Below are positions 8,225-16,949 of a DNA stretch of 45,604 nt, piece by piece; positions within the stretch are counted from its first letter, which is position 1, and each line of letters opens with the position of its first letter. The position numbers were made by a program, and so were the translations under genes. The notes under the pieces were generated by a model. The model was given only the letters and a program-made list of their open reading frames with translations, was not told where the DNA came from and ran no database searches. This DNA comes from Acidobacteriota bacterium (GTDB taxonomy: Bacteria; Acidobacteriota; Thermoanaerobaculia; Multivoradales; JBCCEF01): positions 1-45,604 of the forward strand of contig JBCCHV010000057.1 in the NCBI GenBank assembly GCA_039028635.1, in the 5' to 3' direction.

Positions 8225-9325
8225 ATGAGAATCCACCTCGCCTTCGATGCCTTCAAGGGCACCCTCAGCGCCGCCGAAGCTTGCCGAGCCGTCGCCCTCG
8301 GCCTCGCCGAGGCGCAGCCCGCGGGCGTCCTTCTCTCCTGGCCCTTGGCGGACGGCGGCGAAGGAACGGCGCGGCGCCTGGCAGCCCTCGCCGCGGCTCC
8401 CTGGCGCAGCCGCACGGTGACCGGTCCACTGCCCAACCGCCCGGCGCGAGCCGGCTTCGCCCTCGATCAGCGCCGCAGTCTCGCCTGGCTCGACGCCGCC
8501 TCCGCCTGTGGCCTGCCCCTCCTCGCGCCGGCGGAGCGCGATCCCCGTCTGACCACCAGCCGCGGCGTTGGCGAGCTGCTGGAGGCGGCCCGCTTGGCCG
8601 GGGCCACCGCGCTGCGAGTGGGTATCGGTGGCACGGCGACGGTGGACGGCGGCTGCGGCGCCGCCACCGCCCTCGGCTGGCGCTTCCTCGACGCTTTCGG
8701 CTCTCCCCTGCCCCCGGGAGGCGCGGCCCTGCGACGGTTGGCCCGCATCGTTCCGCCGAGGCCGCGGCCGACGATGGCGATCGAAGCCCTCTGCGATGTC
8801 GAAAATCCCCTCGACGGCGCCAACGGCGCGGCCGCCGTCTTCGCGCCCCAGAAAGGCGCTGACCCGGCGACCGTCGAGGTCCTCCGGGAAGCTCTCGAAA
8901 ATCTCGCCACGCGAGCGCGAGAAGATCTCGGCCTCGACCTGCGCGGCAAGGCCCGGGACGGCGCCGGCGGCGGTCTCGGGGCCGGCCTGCGGGCCTTCTT
9001 CGGCGCCCGCCTGGTCGCCGGTGCCGAGGCGGTGCTCAACGCCTCCGGATTGCCGGCGGCGATGGCGCCGGGAGACTGGGTGATCACCGGCGAAGGCCGC
9101 CTCGACGAGACCTCCTTCGCCGGCAAGGTGGTGGGCACGGTGAGCGAGCTCGCCCGCCGGCGGGGCGCTCGCCTGGCCTACCTCGTCGGCACGGTCGAGG
9201 GCGATTGGGTGCCGCCCGACGACCGCCTTTGGGAGGCCGCCGGTGCGGTCCGCAACCAGCCCTTCGACGACCTCCGGGAGGCGGCTCGGAGGCTCGGTCA
9301 TCGCCTGTCTTCGCAGGCCAGCTGA
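8225..9325 (+). CDS. Glycerate 2-kinase (GlxK/GarK family)
   Basis: This 366-aa protein covers the whole glycerate kinase family 1 fold. Landmarks are the N-terminal FDAFKGTLSAAEA, PLADGGEGT, GIGGTATVDGG, FAPQKGAD, GAGGGLGAGLRAF and TGEGRLDETSFAGKV. The enzyme phosphorylates D-glycerate to 2-phosphoglycerate with ATP in the cytoplasm, feeding glycolysis from glyoxylate, glycolate or sugar-acid breakdown. The ATG at 8225 is chosen because the conserved N terminus begins there; the frame extends further upstream but overlaps recQ. No other glycerate or glyoxylate pathway gene is adjacent. It converges with the amidohydrolase gene across 13 bp. Confidence 0.93.
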   Translation: MRIHLAFDAFKGTLSAAEACRAVALGLAEAQPAGVLLSWPLADGGEGTARRLAALAAAPWRSRTVTGPLPNRPARAGFALDQRRSLAWLDAASACGLPLLAPAERDPRLTTSRGVGELLEAARLAGATALRVGIGGTATVDGGCGAATALGWRFLDAFGSPLPPGGAALRRLARIVPPRPRPTMAIEALCDVENPLDGANGAAAVFAPQKGADPATVEVLREALENLATRAREDLGLDLRGKARDGAGGGLGAGLRAFFGARLVAGAEAVLNASGLPAAMAPGDWVITGEGRLDETSFAGKVVGTVSELARRRGARLAYLVGTVEGDWVPPDDRLWEAAGAVRNQPFDDLREAARRLGHRLSSQAS

Positions 9326-9338
9326 TCGTTCGACGACG

Positions 9339-10436
9339 CTACTCCGGCAGTGCCGGAAAGAGCGCAGTCTCGGGCACGTCGAGGAGACGCAGGGCGTTGC
9401 CGTAGTAGAGCTTGCGCAGCACCTCGTCGGGCAGATCGAGACCGTAGAGCTTCCAGTGGGCGTGGCGCTTGCGGTAGTAGTCGAAGTACTCGTCGGCGGT
9501 CTCGAGGGTGCGAAAGTAGACCGGATACTCCTCCGGCCGCCAGGAGTCCTTGCCGAACAGGATGCGGTCCTGGTAGCGCACCAGGAACTGCCGCGCCATG
9601 CGCGGCTGGCGGCCGAGCTCGGCGAGCACCGCGCCAATCTCGCTGTAGACGTTGGGCAGGTCGTCGAGGAGATCCCCGAGGCGCGCCAGATCGCCCCCCA
9701 GCCAGCCGAGATGGGCGGCGATGAAGGCCGTCTCCGGGTGACGGCGGAAGAGGCTCCACTGCTCCTCCATCACCTGCTCCCAGGGCGGGAACCGATCCGG
9801 CGGCCGAGCCCGGTTCGGGCGCTGCTTGAGCTCCAGCCAACGCTCGTTGAAGCGGTCATGGGGCGCGAAGAAAGAGGCCGGCTCGCCGGTGTGGATGAGC
9901 ACCGGGATGCCGAGCTCTGCGCACTTGCGCCAGATCGGGTCGAGGCGCGGGTCGTCCGTCGGTACCCGTTGGCCGGCGCTGTCCGTCAAGGTCAGGCCGA
10001 GATTCTTGAAGATCTTCAGGCCGCGGGCACCGGCGCGGTAGTCGGCCTCGAGGCGCTGCGCGGCGCGGGCCCCGAAGCCCGGCTCGCCGATGCCGTCGAA
10101 GTCGACCGTCGCGAAGGTCAGAAAGCGCCCCGGGAAACGACCTTCGAAGGCCGCGACGCTGGCCTCGAGGCGCTCTCCCGTGCCGCCACTGAGGTTGACC
10201 AACAGCGCGATGTTGAGGGCGTCCATGTCGGCGACCACGGCGGCCACCTCGGCCGCCGACATGTCCGCCGCCCGATGATGGGAGTGGACATCGACCAGCG
10301 GGTAGCGGGCGCGCTCGACGGGGTTCTCGGGAACCACCAGGGTCGATCGCGGCTCATACTCCTCGAAGGACATCTCCTGGGCCGCCAACATCGGCACCAG
10401 CAGGAACAGACTCAAGCTCCCGATCATCGACCGCAC
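9339..10436 (-). CDS. Secreted amidohydrolase-family (TIM-barrel) enzyme
   Basis: The protein is about 365 aa with a Sec signal peptide (SLSLFLLVPMLAAQ) and an amidohydrolase-2-type metal barrel. The first strand carries DVHSHH (HxH ligands); later landmarks are GLKIFKNLG, VLIHTGEP, FIAAHLGW and the C-terminal LFGKDSW. The substrate is not predictable: relatives act on decarboxylation or hydrolysis of ring and lactone substrates, and the acting site here is outside the cytoplasm. The start is taken as the GTG at 10436, five nt after AGGAGG; an in-frame GTG at 10442 overlaps that SD and is less likely. Residues before the barrel (FEEYEPRSTLVVPENP) form a short linker. The gene stands alone. 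Confidence 0.85.
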   Translation of the reverse strand: MRSMIGSLSLFLLVPMLAAQEMSFEEYEPRSTLVVPENPVERARYPLVDVHSHHRAADMSAAEVAAVVADMDALNIALLVNLSGGTGERLEASVAAFEGRFPGRFLTFATVDFDGIGEPGFGARAAQRLEADYRAGARGLKIFKNLGLTLTDSAGQRVPTDDPRLDPIWRKCAELGIPVLIHTGEPASFFAPHDRFNERWLELKQRPNRARPPDRFPPWEQVMEEQWSLFRRHPETAFIAAHLGWLGGDLARLGDLLDDLPNVYSEIGAVLAELGRQPRMARQFLVRYQDRILFGKDSWRPEEYPVYFRTLETADEYFDYYRKRHAHWKLYGLDLPDEVLRKLYYGNALRLLDVPETALFPALPE

Positions 10437-10557
10437 CGCCACCTCCTTCTCTCACCCAAACCCTCGGAACTAGATTCCGCAAGCTCTATTCACCGCGGAT
10501 CCCTACGACCTCCGTAGTAGGATGGCACACGTCGACCAACCCGCGGAAGGAGATTCC

Positions 10558-11898
10558 ATGAGAAAGCTCATCTTGCTCGTCGCCCTGGCTTCGGCTCTGT
10601 TCGCCGTCGCCGCCGCCACCGCCGCCGATTGGCCTTCGTTCCGCGGCCCCAATGGATCCGGAGTCGCCGACGGCGCCGCCCTCGCCACCTCCTGGGATGC
10701 CGACGGCGGTCGCAACGTGTTGTGGCGCACCGAGCTCGCCGGCGGCGGTTTCGCCAGCCCGGTGCTGTGGCAGAACCGGCTCTACGTGACCACCTTCGAA
10801 GAAGTCGCCGGGAAAGACGACACCCTGCGCTGGAATCTGCTCGCCATCGATCGCGCCAGCGGCAAGGTGCAGTGGTCGAAGACCGTCGTCGAAGAGCCGC
10901 GGCGCCTCGATCAGCACCGCGCCTCGAGCCAGGCCAACGCCTCGCCGGCGGTCGACGGCAAGCGCATCGTCACCATCGTCGGCGCCTCGACCCTGGCCGC
11001 CTACGATCTCTCCGGCAAGGAGCTGTGGCGCAAGGACCTCGGGCTCCTCGACCAGGGCATGGCCTCGGACCGCAACTCGCAATGGGGCCACGCCAGCTCG
11101 CCCTTGCTGTGGCAGGACAAGGTCTACGTCCAGGTCGACCGACACCGCGACTCCTACCTCGCCGCCTACGACGCCGCCAGCGGCAAGGAGCTATGGCGCG
11201 ACGCTCGCCAGGAGAAGCCTTCCTGGAGCACCCCGGCGATCTATCGCAGCGACGCCGCTCCCGGCGGCGTCGGTCTGGTCACCGCCTCACCGGGCTATAC
11301 CCGCGGCTACGATCCCAACACCGGTGCCGAGCTCTGGCGCTTCAACATCGGCCTGCAGGTGATGGTGCCCGTGCCGGTGGTCTCCGACGACCTGATCTAC
11401 ATCGCCGGGGGCTATCCCCGCGGCCAACCGATTCGCGCCATCCGCACCAGCGCCAAGGGTGACGTTTCCGTTCCCGAGAACGCCCGCCAGGGCGAGCACG
11501 TCGCCTTCATCAGCGATCGCGGTGGGCCCTATGTGCCGTCACTCCTGCTCTATCGCGGAACGCTCTACGGCTGCACCGACGAAGGCATCCTGTCGGCCTA
11601 CGACGCCGCCAGTGGCAAACGTCTCTGGCGCGAACGGGTCGGCGGCACCTACAGCGCCTCGCCGGTGGCCGGCGACGGCAAGATCTATCTCGCCAGCGAA
11701 GAAGGCGACGTCCGGGTGGTGCGGGCCGGCGAGCGCTACGAGCTGTTGGCCACCATCCCCCACGGCGAGCGCCTGATGGCGACGCCGGCGATCGGCGACG
11801 GCACCCTCTACGTGCGCGGCGGCAGCTTCCTGCTGGCGGTCCAAGAGGGCGCCGGCAGCAAGGCCGCCAGCGATCAGAAGAAGGCCCGAAAGCGGTAG
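10558..11898 (+). CDS. Exported PQQ-type beta-propeller protein
   Basis: This 446-aa protein has a Sec signal peptide (residues 1-21, ending ATA-AD) followed by WPSFRGPNGSG, the opening motif of a large family of outer-membrane/periplasmic PQQ-like propellers. About seven blades follow the pattern Y(D/A)xxSGKxLW: IDRASGKVQWSK, YDLSGKELWRK, YDAASGKELWRD, YDPNTGAELWRF and YDAASGKRLWRE. It lacks the calcium/PQQ-binding set of true quinoprotein dehydrogenases, so it is more likely a binding or scaffold protein, BamB-like in fold, than an enzyme. The start is supported by GGAAGGAG seven to eight nt upstream. A TAGGAT box at 10518-10523 could be its -10. The C terminus is short and basic. Confidence 0.87.
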   Translation: MRKLILLVALASALFAVAAATAADWPSFRGPNGSGVADGAALATSWDADGGRNVLWRTELAGGGFASPVLWQNRLYVTTFEEVAGKDDTLRWNLLAIDRASGKVQWSKTVVEEPRRLDQHRASSQANASPAVDGKRIVTIVGASTLAAYDLSGKELWRKDLGLLDQGMASDRNSQWGHASSPLLWQDKVYVQVDRHRDSYLAAYDAASGKELWRDARQEKPSWSTPAIYRSDAAPGGVGLVTASPGYTRGYDPNTGAELWRFNIGLQVMVPVPVVSDDLIYIAGGYPRGQPIRAIRTSAKGDVSVPENARQGEHVAFISDRGGPYVPSLLLYRGTLYGCTDEGILSAYDAASGKRLWRERVGGTYSASPVAGDGKIYLASEEGDVRVVRAGERYELLATIPHGERLMATPAIGDGTLYVRGGSFLLAVQEGAGSKAASDQKKARKR

Positions 11899-11909
11899 GT
11901 CCGGGCGCC

Positions 11910-11951
11910 GCAGGCTGCCGAGTCAGACTCTCGACTGGCTCAGCAGCCTGC
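11910..11951. terminator. Convergent-gene hairpin (possible terminator or solo repeat)
   Basis: GCAGGCTGC (11910-11918) pairs with GCAGCCTGC (11943-11951), with inner GAGTC/GACT pairing. It lies between the convergent PQQ-propeller and Cys-rich genes and includes the end of the latter. There is no T-run, so intrinsic termination is uncertain. The arms match the core of the terminal repeats of the elements at 34359 and 45018. Confidence 0.35.
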
Positions 11952-12656
11952 GTCCCCTGCCGGCGAGGCGATGACGCTGCACTGCGGCCGGCCATCGATC
12001 CACAAGCAGTACCCGCCCTTGGCGCAGCCCTCTTCATCGCCGTCACAGGGCGTGCCGTGCCGGACGCCTTGATGCGTACAGCGACCCGCTTGGCAGATGT
12101 CGCGCGTACAGCAATCGCCATCGGAAGGACAGATGGCGCCATCGAGGGCCACCGAACGCACACAGCGAGCCCGCTCGTTGCAGGTGTGCGAGGTGCACGG
12201 CTCGCCGTCTTCGGCACAGACCGTCCCCTGGGGAAGAATCAGGTGCTCGCACTGACCGCGCAGGCACTGATCCGCCGTACAGGGATTGTCATCGCTCGTG
12301 CAAGGAGTCTCGTTGTCGAGCATCGGATGGGTACAGGCACCCGCGGCACAGATGTCGTCGGTGCACTCGTTGCCGTCGTCTTCGCAACCATGGCCGTCGC
12401 GGGCTGGCTCATGGCGGCACTGCTCGGCGCGACAGATATCGCGCGTGCAGACCGTGCCGTCGTCCGGACAGCGGACGCCATCGGCCTTGCCGGCGCAGGG
12501 ATTGACCGGTGATTCTCCTGGCGGACCGTCATCGGTTGGGGTCCCCTGCTCGGTGCCCGGTCCGATCTCGGGGCGCTCCTGAGATGCCAGTGGAATCGCC
12601 ACCAGAAGCGAGAGAAGCAGGACCCAGTGCCAAGCCCGGTGTCGCACGGCCACCAT
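11940..12656 (-). CDS. Secreted Cys-rich repeat protein
   Basis: This 238-aa protein has a signal peptide (HWVLLLSLLVAIPLASQ), a Pro/Gly/Glu linker and about six tandem units of 28-30 residues. Each carries spaced cysteines in the pattern C-x2-DxxxC-T-x-D-x-C-x3-x-C, for example CEDDGNECTDDICAAGACTH. About 27 Cys are present, nearly all placeable in disulfides. The pattern resembles the CTDC/Dictyostelium-type repeats found in secreted proteins of myxobacteria and other environmental bacteria. The last unit is divergent (GCAKGGYCLW). The protein is probably a surface or extracellular binding module; no enzyme domain is attached. It follows pepQ by four bases in a three-gene operon. Confidence 0.8.
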   Translation of the reverse strand: MVAVRHRAWHWVLLLSLLVAIPLASQERPEIGPGTEQGTPTDDGPPGESPVNPCAGKADGVRCPDDGTVCTRDICRAEQCRHEPARDGHGCEDDGNECTDDICAAGACTHPMLDNETPCTSDDNPCTADQCLRGQCEHLILPQGTVCAEDGEPCTSHTCNERARCVRSVALDGAICPSDGDCCTRDICQAGRCTHQGVRHGTPCDGDEEGCAKGGYCLWIDGRPQCSVIASPAGDAGC

Positions 12657-12660
12657 CGGC

Positions 12661-13998
12661 TCAGTCGTTGGGACCGGGCAGATGCTCCCGGCTCAGGTCA
12701 TGAGCACCGTCCTCGGTACACAGGACATCGTCTTCGATGCGGATCCCGCCGCAAGGCCGCAGGCGATCGACCAGGGCCCAGTCGACGGCTTCCCGGTTCG
12801 GCCCCTCGGCGAGCTCGTCGAGGAGCACCGGAGCAAAGTAGATCCCCGGCTCGATGGTCACCAGGTGACCGACCTCGAGGGGGCGCGTGGTGCGCAGATG
12901 AGGCGCCCCGTCCGGCGCCGCCACCTCGGAGCCGGCGAGATCCCCCTGGCGTCCCCCGACATCGTGCACCTGGATGCCGAGGTGGTGACCGACCCCATGG
13001 GGGAAGAACGGACGCACCAGATCCCGGGCCAGAGCCTCGTCGGAGCCGACGTGCAGAACCCCCGCCGCCACCAGAAGATCGGCGACGCCGCGCTGAGCAG
13101 CGCCGTGGATCTCGGGATAGGAGCGCCCCGGGGTGACCATCGCCACCAGGTCGCGCTCCAGGCGATCGACCCCTTCGACCAGCGCTGCGAAGACCGGCTC
13201 GACCCCCTCCCCGACCCATGTCCGGGTGAGATCGGAAGCGTAGCCCTGGTAGCCGGCTCCGGCGTCGAGCAGCAGCACCTTGCCCGGCGCCGCCTCGAGG
13301 CCGCGACGGTTCTCGTAGTGCAGCACCGACGCCTTGTCGTCGAAGGCGCAGATCGGATCGAAGGGCAGATCCTTGTCGGTCTGATCAGAGCCCTCGAGGA
13401 AGGCCCAGTAGATCTCCCGCTCGCTGGCGCCGGCATCGAACAGCTCGCGACCGGCGAGGTGACCGCTGGCGGCCTTCTCCACCGCCACCTGCACCAGGGC
13501 GACCTCCCAGGGCGTCTTGTAGGCGCGAAACCAGTCGAGGGCGGCCATCAGCTCCGGCGGTTCATTGCGCTCGGCCGCGATCCCGGCCTGCTCGGCAGCC
13601 TCCGGCGAGTTGCCGACGTAGGCGACTCGCGATGGCAGAGCGAGGGCCTCCACCGCGGCCTCGTAGGACTCGCGCTCGTCGAAGTCGACCGCCTCCTGCC
13701 AGTAGGCCGGCGGTGGCGGCGAGCAGTCGTACCAGTAGTCCCGAGGGCGAACCCGGATCACCCGCGGCGGCCTGCCGGGCCGAGCGAGAACGACGTGCTC
13801 CTTGCCGGGCAGCGGGCACCAGCGACGGAAATGGGGCGTCGACCAGAAGGTGATCTCGCGATCGTCGGCATGGTAGTGATCGACCCGGCCAGCATGAAAG
13901 AGAACCGCCTCGTAGCGACTGCCGGCAGCCTCCAAGGCTTCCGCCAACATGCGGTCGAGGGTCGTCAGGTGATCGCGGTAGAGATCAAGGGTGGTCAT
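12661..13998 (-). CDS. pepQ: Xaa-Pro dipeptidase PepQ (prolidase)
   Basis: This 445-aa protein matches the PepQ length of about 443. The N-terminal creatinase-like domain is followed by the M24 pita-bread domain. Metal ligands are in place: the two Asp in DAGAGYQGYASDLTRTW, the His in HGVGHHLGIQVHDVGG, the Glu in TIEPGIYF and the Glu in GIRIEDDVL. It cleaves Xaa-Pro dipeptides in the cytoplasm with two Mn/Co ions, and relatives also hydrolyse organophosphate triesters. The start at 13998 has AGGAG eight nt upstream and overlaps the end of the upstream beta-propeller gene by 14 nt, suggesting coupled translation. No signal peptide is present. Confidence 0.95.
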   Translation of the reverse strand: MTTLDLYRDHLTTLDRMLAEALEAAGSRYEAVLFHAGRVDHYHADDREITFWSTPHFRRWCPLPGKEHVVLARPGRPPRVIRVRPRDYWYDCSPPPPAYWQEAVDFDERESYEAAVEALALPSRVAYVGNSPEAAEQAGIAAERNEPPELMAALDWFRAYKTPWEVALVQVAVEKAASGHLAGRELFDAGASEREIYWAFLEGSDQTDKDLPFDPICAFDDKASVLHYENRRGLEAAPGKVLLLDAGAGYQGYASDLTRTWVGEGVEPVFAALVEGVDRLERDLVAMVTPGRSYPEIHGAAQRGVADLLVAAGVLHVGSDEALARDLVRPFFPHGVGHHLGIQVHDVGGRQGDLAGSEVAAPDGAPHLRTTRPLEVGHLVTIEPGIYFAPVLLDELAEGPNREAVDWALVDRLRPCGGIRIEDDVLCTEDGAHDLSREHLPGPND

Positions 13999-15481
13999 TG
14001 CGGGAGCTCCTGTCTGGGCTTGAATTCGGCGGCAGCATAGCAAGGCGTCGGCGCCGACGGACCCACCAGCGGCCGGGAATCCAAACGGCGATCAGAACCA
14101 GCAGCAGGATCGCAGGCAGAGGCCACCGCGGGCGGTGCCGAAAGCTCATCACGGTGCCGTCCTGACGCAGCCCGGACCATGCGAAAGCACCCAGCAGAAA
14201 GTCCCGAAGACCGCGATCGGTGGCCTCGGCGAGACGACTGAAGCCGACCTCCAAGGTCACCAGCCAGCCGCTCCGGAGATCCTCGAGGATGACCTCCGGA
14301 TCCCCCACCTGGTTCAACCGCCGCACCTGGAAACGGTCGTTTCGCGCTGGTGGACAGCGAACGGCGGCGGACGGCGGCAGCGCCCGAGGCGCCACCATCG
14401 AAGGCTGCCAGCGCAGGCGCTCGCCGGAGCGCAGCCAGATCCCGAGGTCGCCGGCCTCCAGAAACCGCAGGCAGGTGGCGGCTCCCGAGGACAAAAAGAG
14501 ACCACCCCGGCGCTCGCCCTGCTGCCGGTCGAACCAGGTCACCTGGCCGACTCCGGCCAGGCCCGGGCCCTGGGAGAGCACCAGCCAGCGACCGTCGGGG
14601 CTCGTCGCCAGGCCGACGACGGGAGCACCGAGGAGCGACCGCCGACCGCGATCGAGGTCCCGCAGCAGCAGCGAGCCGTCGTCCCCACCGAGGGCCAGGA
14701 TCGCTCCTTGGCCGGCGAAGGCGGCGCGACGCGGCGGTCTGCCGAGGGCCGCCGCCACCTCGGTGACCACCGTGCCCGGAGATTCCTCGTGCACCGCTCC
14801 GCCGGCATCGACCCAGCGCCAGCCGCCAGCCCGATTGCCGGTGACCGCCAGCGGCGCCTCGGCCCGCGTGATCTCGCCGACCGGTTGCAGACCCGGATAG
14901 GCCCAGCGGCGCAGTACCCCACCAGCGGAGACCGAGAGCAGCTCGCCGCCGGCCAGCCACGCAAGCTGTCGAATCGCTCCGGCAGGCTCTCCGGGCAGGT
15001 GGCCGGCAGCCTCGGCGAGCGCTTCACCACCGTCGTCGAGCACCGCAATCGCACCCTTGGCCGTGCCGTAGGCGACGAGGTTCCCGGGGCCCGAGCCGAG
15101 GGCGGTCGCCGGAGACGCCACCGGCACGCGCAACGGGACCGCGGCGAGATCGCCCGCCGGCCAGCGCAGCAGCTCGCCGGCCTCGCTGCCGGCGAGCAGG
15201 TCGCCCGCTGCCGTCCACGCGAGGGACAGCAAGCCCTCGGCCGGGCTTTCACCGAGCAGCGCGCCATCCACCTGCCAGACCTTCAAAGTACCGCCGGCAT
15301 CGAGCGCCGCCAGCCGTCCGCCGTCGTCGGAAGGTGCCAGCAAGACGATTGCCCGCTGATGGCCCGGATCCGGCAGCTCGAGGAGGACCCTGCCCTGCCA
15401 GCCACCGAATCCCGGCGGGAAAAAGGCCAGCAGGCCGGCCACCAGAGCCAGCGCGACAAAGGTCGTCAGTACCTTCCCCAT
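13985..15481 (-). CDS. Membrane-anchored WD40-like beta-propeller protein
   Basis: This 498-aa protein has an N-terminal membrane segment (residues 5-22) followed by a long Ala/Gly/Leu-rich region with loose WD40/YVTN-like repeats, such as GGTLKVWQVDG, GSEAGELLRWPAG, GGVLRRWAYPG, GDDGSLLLRDLDRG and TSPDGRWLVLSQG. A C-terminal membrane helix (PAILLLVLIAVWIPG) is followed by WWVRRRRR. The two ends anchor it so that the propeller probably sits outside the cytoplasmic membrane. No catalytic motif is seen. The start at 15481 is chosen because the membrane segment begins there, and TAGACT lies 7 nt before it. It is first in an operon with pepQ and the Cys-rich protein. Confidence 0.75.
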   Translation of the reverse strand: MGKVLTTFVALALVAGLLAFFPPGFGGWQGRVLLELPDPGHQRAIVLLAPSDDGGRLAALDAGGTLKVWQVDGALLGESPAEGLLSLAWTAAGDLLAGSEAGELLRWPAGDLAAVPLRVPVASPATALGSGPGNLVAYGTAKGAIAVLDDGGEALAEAAGHLPGEPAGAIRQLAWLAGGELLSVSAGGVLRRWAYPGLQPVGEITRAEAPLAVTGNRAGGWRWVDAGGAVHEESPGTVVTEVAAALGRPPRRAAFAGQGAILALGGDDGSLLLRDLDRGRRSLLGAPVVGLATSPDGRWLVLSQGPGLAGVGQVTWFDRQQGERRGGLFLSSGAATCLRFLEAGDLGIWLRSGERLRWQPSMVAPRALPPSAAVRCPPARNDRFQVRRLNQVGDPEVILEDLRSGWLVTLEVGFSRLAEATDRGLRDFLLGAFAWSGLRQDGTVMSFRHRPRWPLPAILLLVLIAVWIPGRWWVRRRRRLAMLPPNSSPDRSSRNDHP

Positions 15482-15488
15482 AGTCCCG

Positions 15489-15494
15489 AGTCTA
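15489..15494 (-). promoter_or_regulatory. -10 box TAGACT for a probably leaderless transcript
   Basis: TAGACT ends 7 nt before the ATG at 15481 (minus strand) of the beta-propeller gene. There is only a weak GGGAC in place of an SD. Confidence 0.35.
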
Positions 15495-15619
15495 TGGTGC
15501 CGGCCGTGCAGGTGGCGGCGCCGCGCAGCGAGGGTGATGAATCGGAGCGGGAGTGAGCGCGCAGGAAGAACCGGCCACGATCGCGGCAGAGGTCGCCTCC
15601 CGACGGCTCCGGCGGCTGA

Positions 15620-15625
15620 TAGGGT
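15620..15625 (+). promoter_or_regulatory. -10-like box TAGGGT for a probably leaderless transcript
   Basis: TAGGGT is followed by 7 nt (gccgcca) and the ATG at 15633 of the permease gene. There is no SD and no clear -35. Confidence 0.3.
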
Positions 15626-15632
15626 GCCGCCA

Positions 15633-16925
15633 ATGGCCGCCTCCGATCTCCGACGGTCCGTTTCACGCTGGCAGGTCGTCGGCTTGTCGATCAACGATGT
15701 CGTCGGCAGCGGCATCTACCTGCTGCCCGCCGCCGCCGCGGCCTATCTCGGCAGCGCCAGCCTGTGGGCGGTCGCCCTCGCCGGCCTCACGGTTCTGCTG
15801 ATGGTGCTCTGCTTCAGCGAGGCGGCAACCTACTTCGAGGGCACCGGCGGAGCCTACCTCTACACCCGGGCCGCCTTTGGCGATTTCGTCGGCTTCGAGG
15901 TCGGCTGGATGACCTGGCTGGCGCGGGTCGCCTCGATCGCTTCCCTTTCGGTGGGCTTCGCCCAGGCGGTCTGCTACCTCTGGCCGGCGGCAGCGGCCGG
16001 CACCAGCCTCCGTCCCCTGGTGATCGTGGTGCCACTGCTGGTCCTCACCTATCTCAACTGGATCGGCGTCGGCTCCGGCGCCCGCACCGCCGTCGTTCTG
16101 GTGATCGCCAAGCTGGTTCCGCTGGCGGTCTTCGTGGCCGCGGGCATCTTCGCCTTCTCGCGCCAGACCTTCAGCGCGCAGGCGTCGACCGGGCCAACGG
16201 AGCTCGGCAACGCGGCCTTGCTGCTGCTGTTCGCCTATGCCGGCTTCGAGAACACCACCGCCCCGGCCGGCGAGTACCGCCAGCCGCGCCGCGACATTCC
16301 TTTTGCCCTGATCACCCAGATCACCTTCGTCACCCTGCTCTACTGCGCCGTTCAGGCGGTCGCCCTCGGCACCCTGCCGGAAGTGGCCCGCTCGGAAACC
16401 CCGTTGGCCGATGCGGCCGGCCTCTTCCTCGGCTCCTGGGGAGGCATCTTGCTGACCTTCGGGGCCGCCGTCTCCATACTCGGCACCAACGGCAACTCGG
16501 TGCTCGCCGGGCCGCGCTACCTCTTCGCCCTGTCGCGCCACGGCTACGGCCCGCGGGCCCTCGCCTCGGTGCACCCGCGCTATCGCACCCCGGGAAAGGC
16601 CCTCTGGCTGCAGACCGCCATCGCCCTACCGCTGGCCCTGAGCGGCTCCTTCACCGGCCTGGCGGCGCTGTCCATCATCGCGCGCCTGACAGGCTACTTC
16701 GGCACTGCCGTGGCGATTCCGGTGCTGCGTCGGAGGCAGGCCTCGCCGGACGGATCCTTCCGCATCCCCGGGGGTCTCATCGTGCCGGTGCTCGCCGCTC
16801 TGCTGGCCCTCGGACTCGCGGCCAGCGCCGGCCGCAAGAACCTCCTTGCCGGCGCCATCGCCCTCGCCGTGGGGGCAGCCATCTACGCCCTCCGGCGGCC
16901 GGTCGAAGAACGCCTCGAAGACTGA
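15633..16925 (+). CDS. APC-superfamily amino-acid permease
   Basis: This is a 430-aa polytopic membrane protein with about 12 hydrophobic segments. TM1 carries the APC substrate loop INDVVGSGIYLLP, and TM6 carries LLLLFAYAGFENTTAPAGE; the PAGE-like acidic site is typical of the family. A conserved EYRQPRRDIPFAL loop follows TM6. It would import or exchange amino acids or related amines across the cytoplasmic membrane; the specificity is not readable. The start at 15633 directly precedes the soluble N terminus MAASDLRRSVSRWQ. It is divergent from the beta-propeller operon and convergent with mltA across 24 bp. Confidence 0.92.
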   Translation: MAASDLRRSVSRWQVVGLSINDVVGSGIYLLPAAAAAYLGSASLWAVALAGLTVLLMVLCFSEAATYFEGTGGAYLYTRAAFGDFVGFEVGWMTWLARVASIASLSVGFAQAVCYLWPAAAAGTSLRPLVIVVPLLVLTYLNWIGVGSGARTAVVLVIAKLVPLAVFVAAGIFAFSRQTFSAQASTGPTELGNAALLLLFAYAGFENTTAPAGEYRQPRRDIPFALITQITFVTLLYCAVQAVALGTLPEVARSETPLADAAGLFLGSWGGILLTFGAAVSILGTNGNSVLAGPRYLFALSRHGYGPRALASVHPRYRTPGKALWLQTAIALPLALSGSFTGLAALSIIARLTGYFGTAVAIPVLRRRQASPDGSFRIPGGLIVPVLAALLALGLAASAGRKNLLAGAIALAVGAAIYALRRPVEERLED

Positions 16926-16949
16926 GCCGGCAGCCGCCCCGGATCAAGC

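Noticed and set aside
14135-15556. Long plus-strand frame opposite the WD40-like gene
   Set aside because: It is a shadow of the minus-strand gene in GC-rich DNA; composition is Arg/Pro-rich with no start signal.
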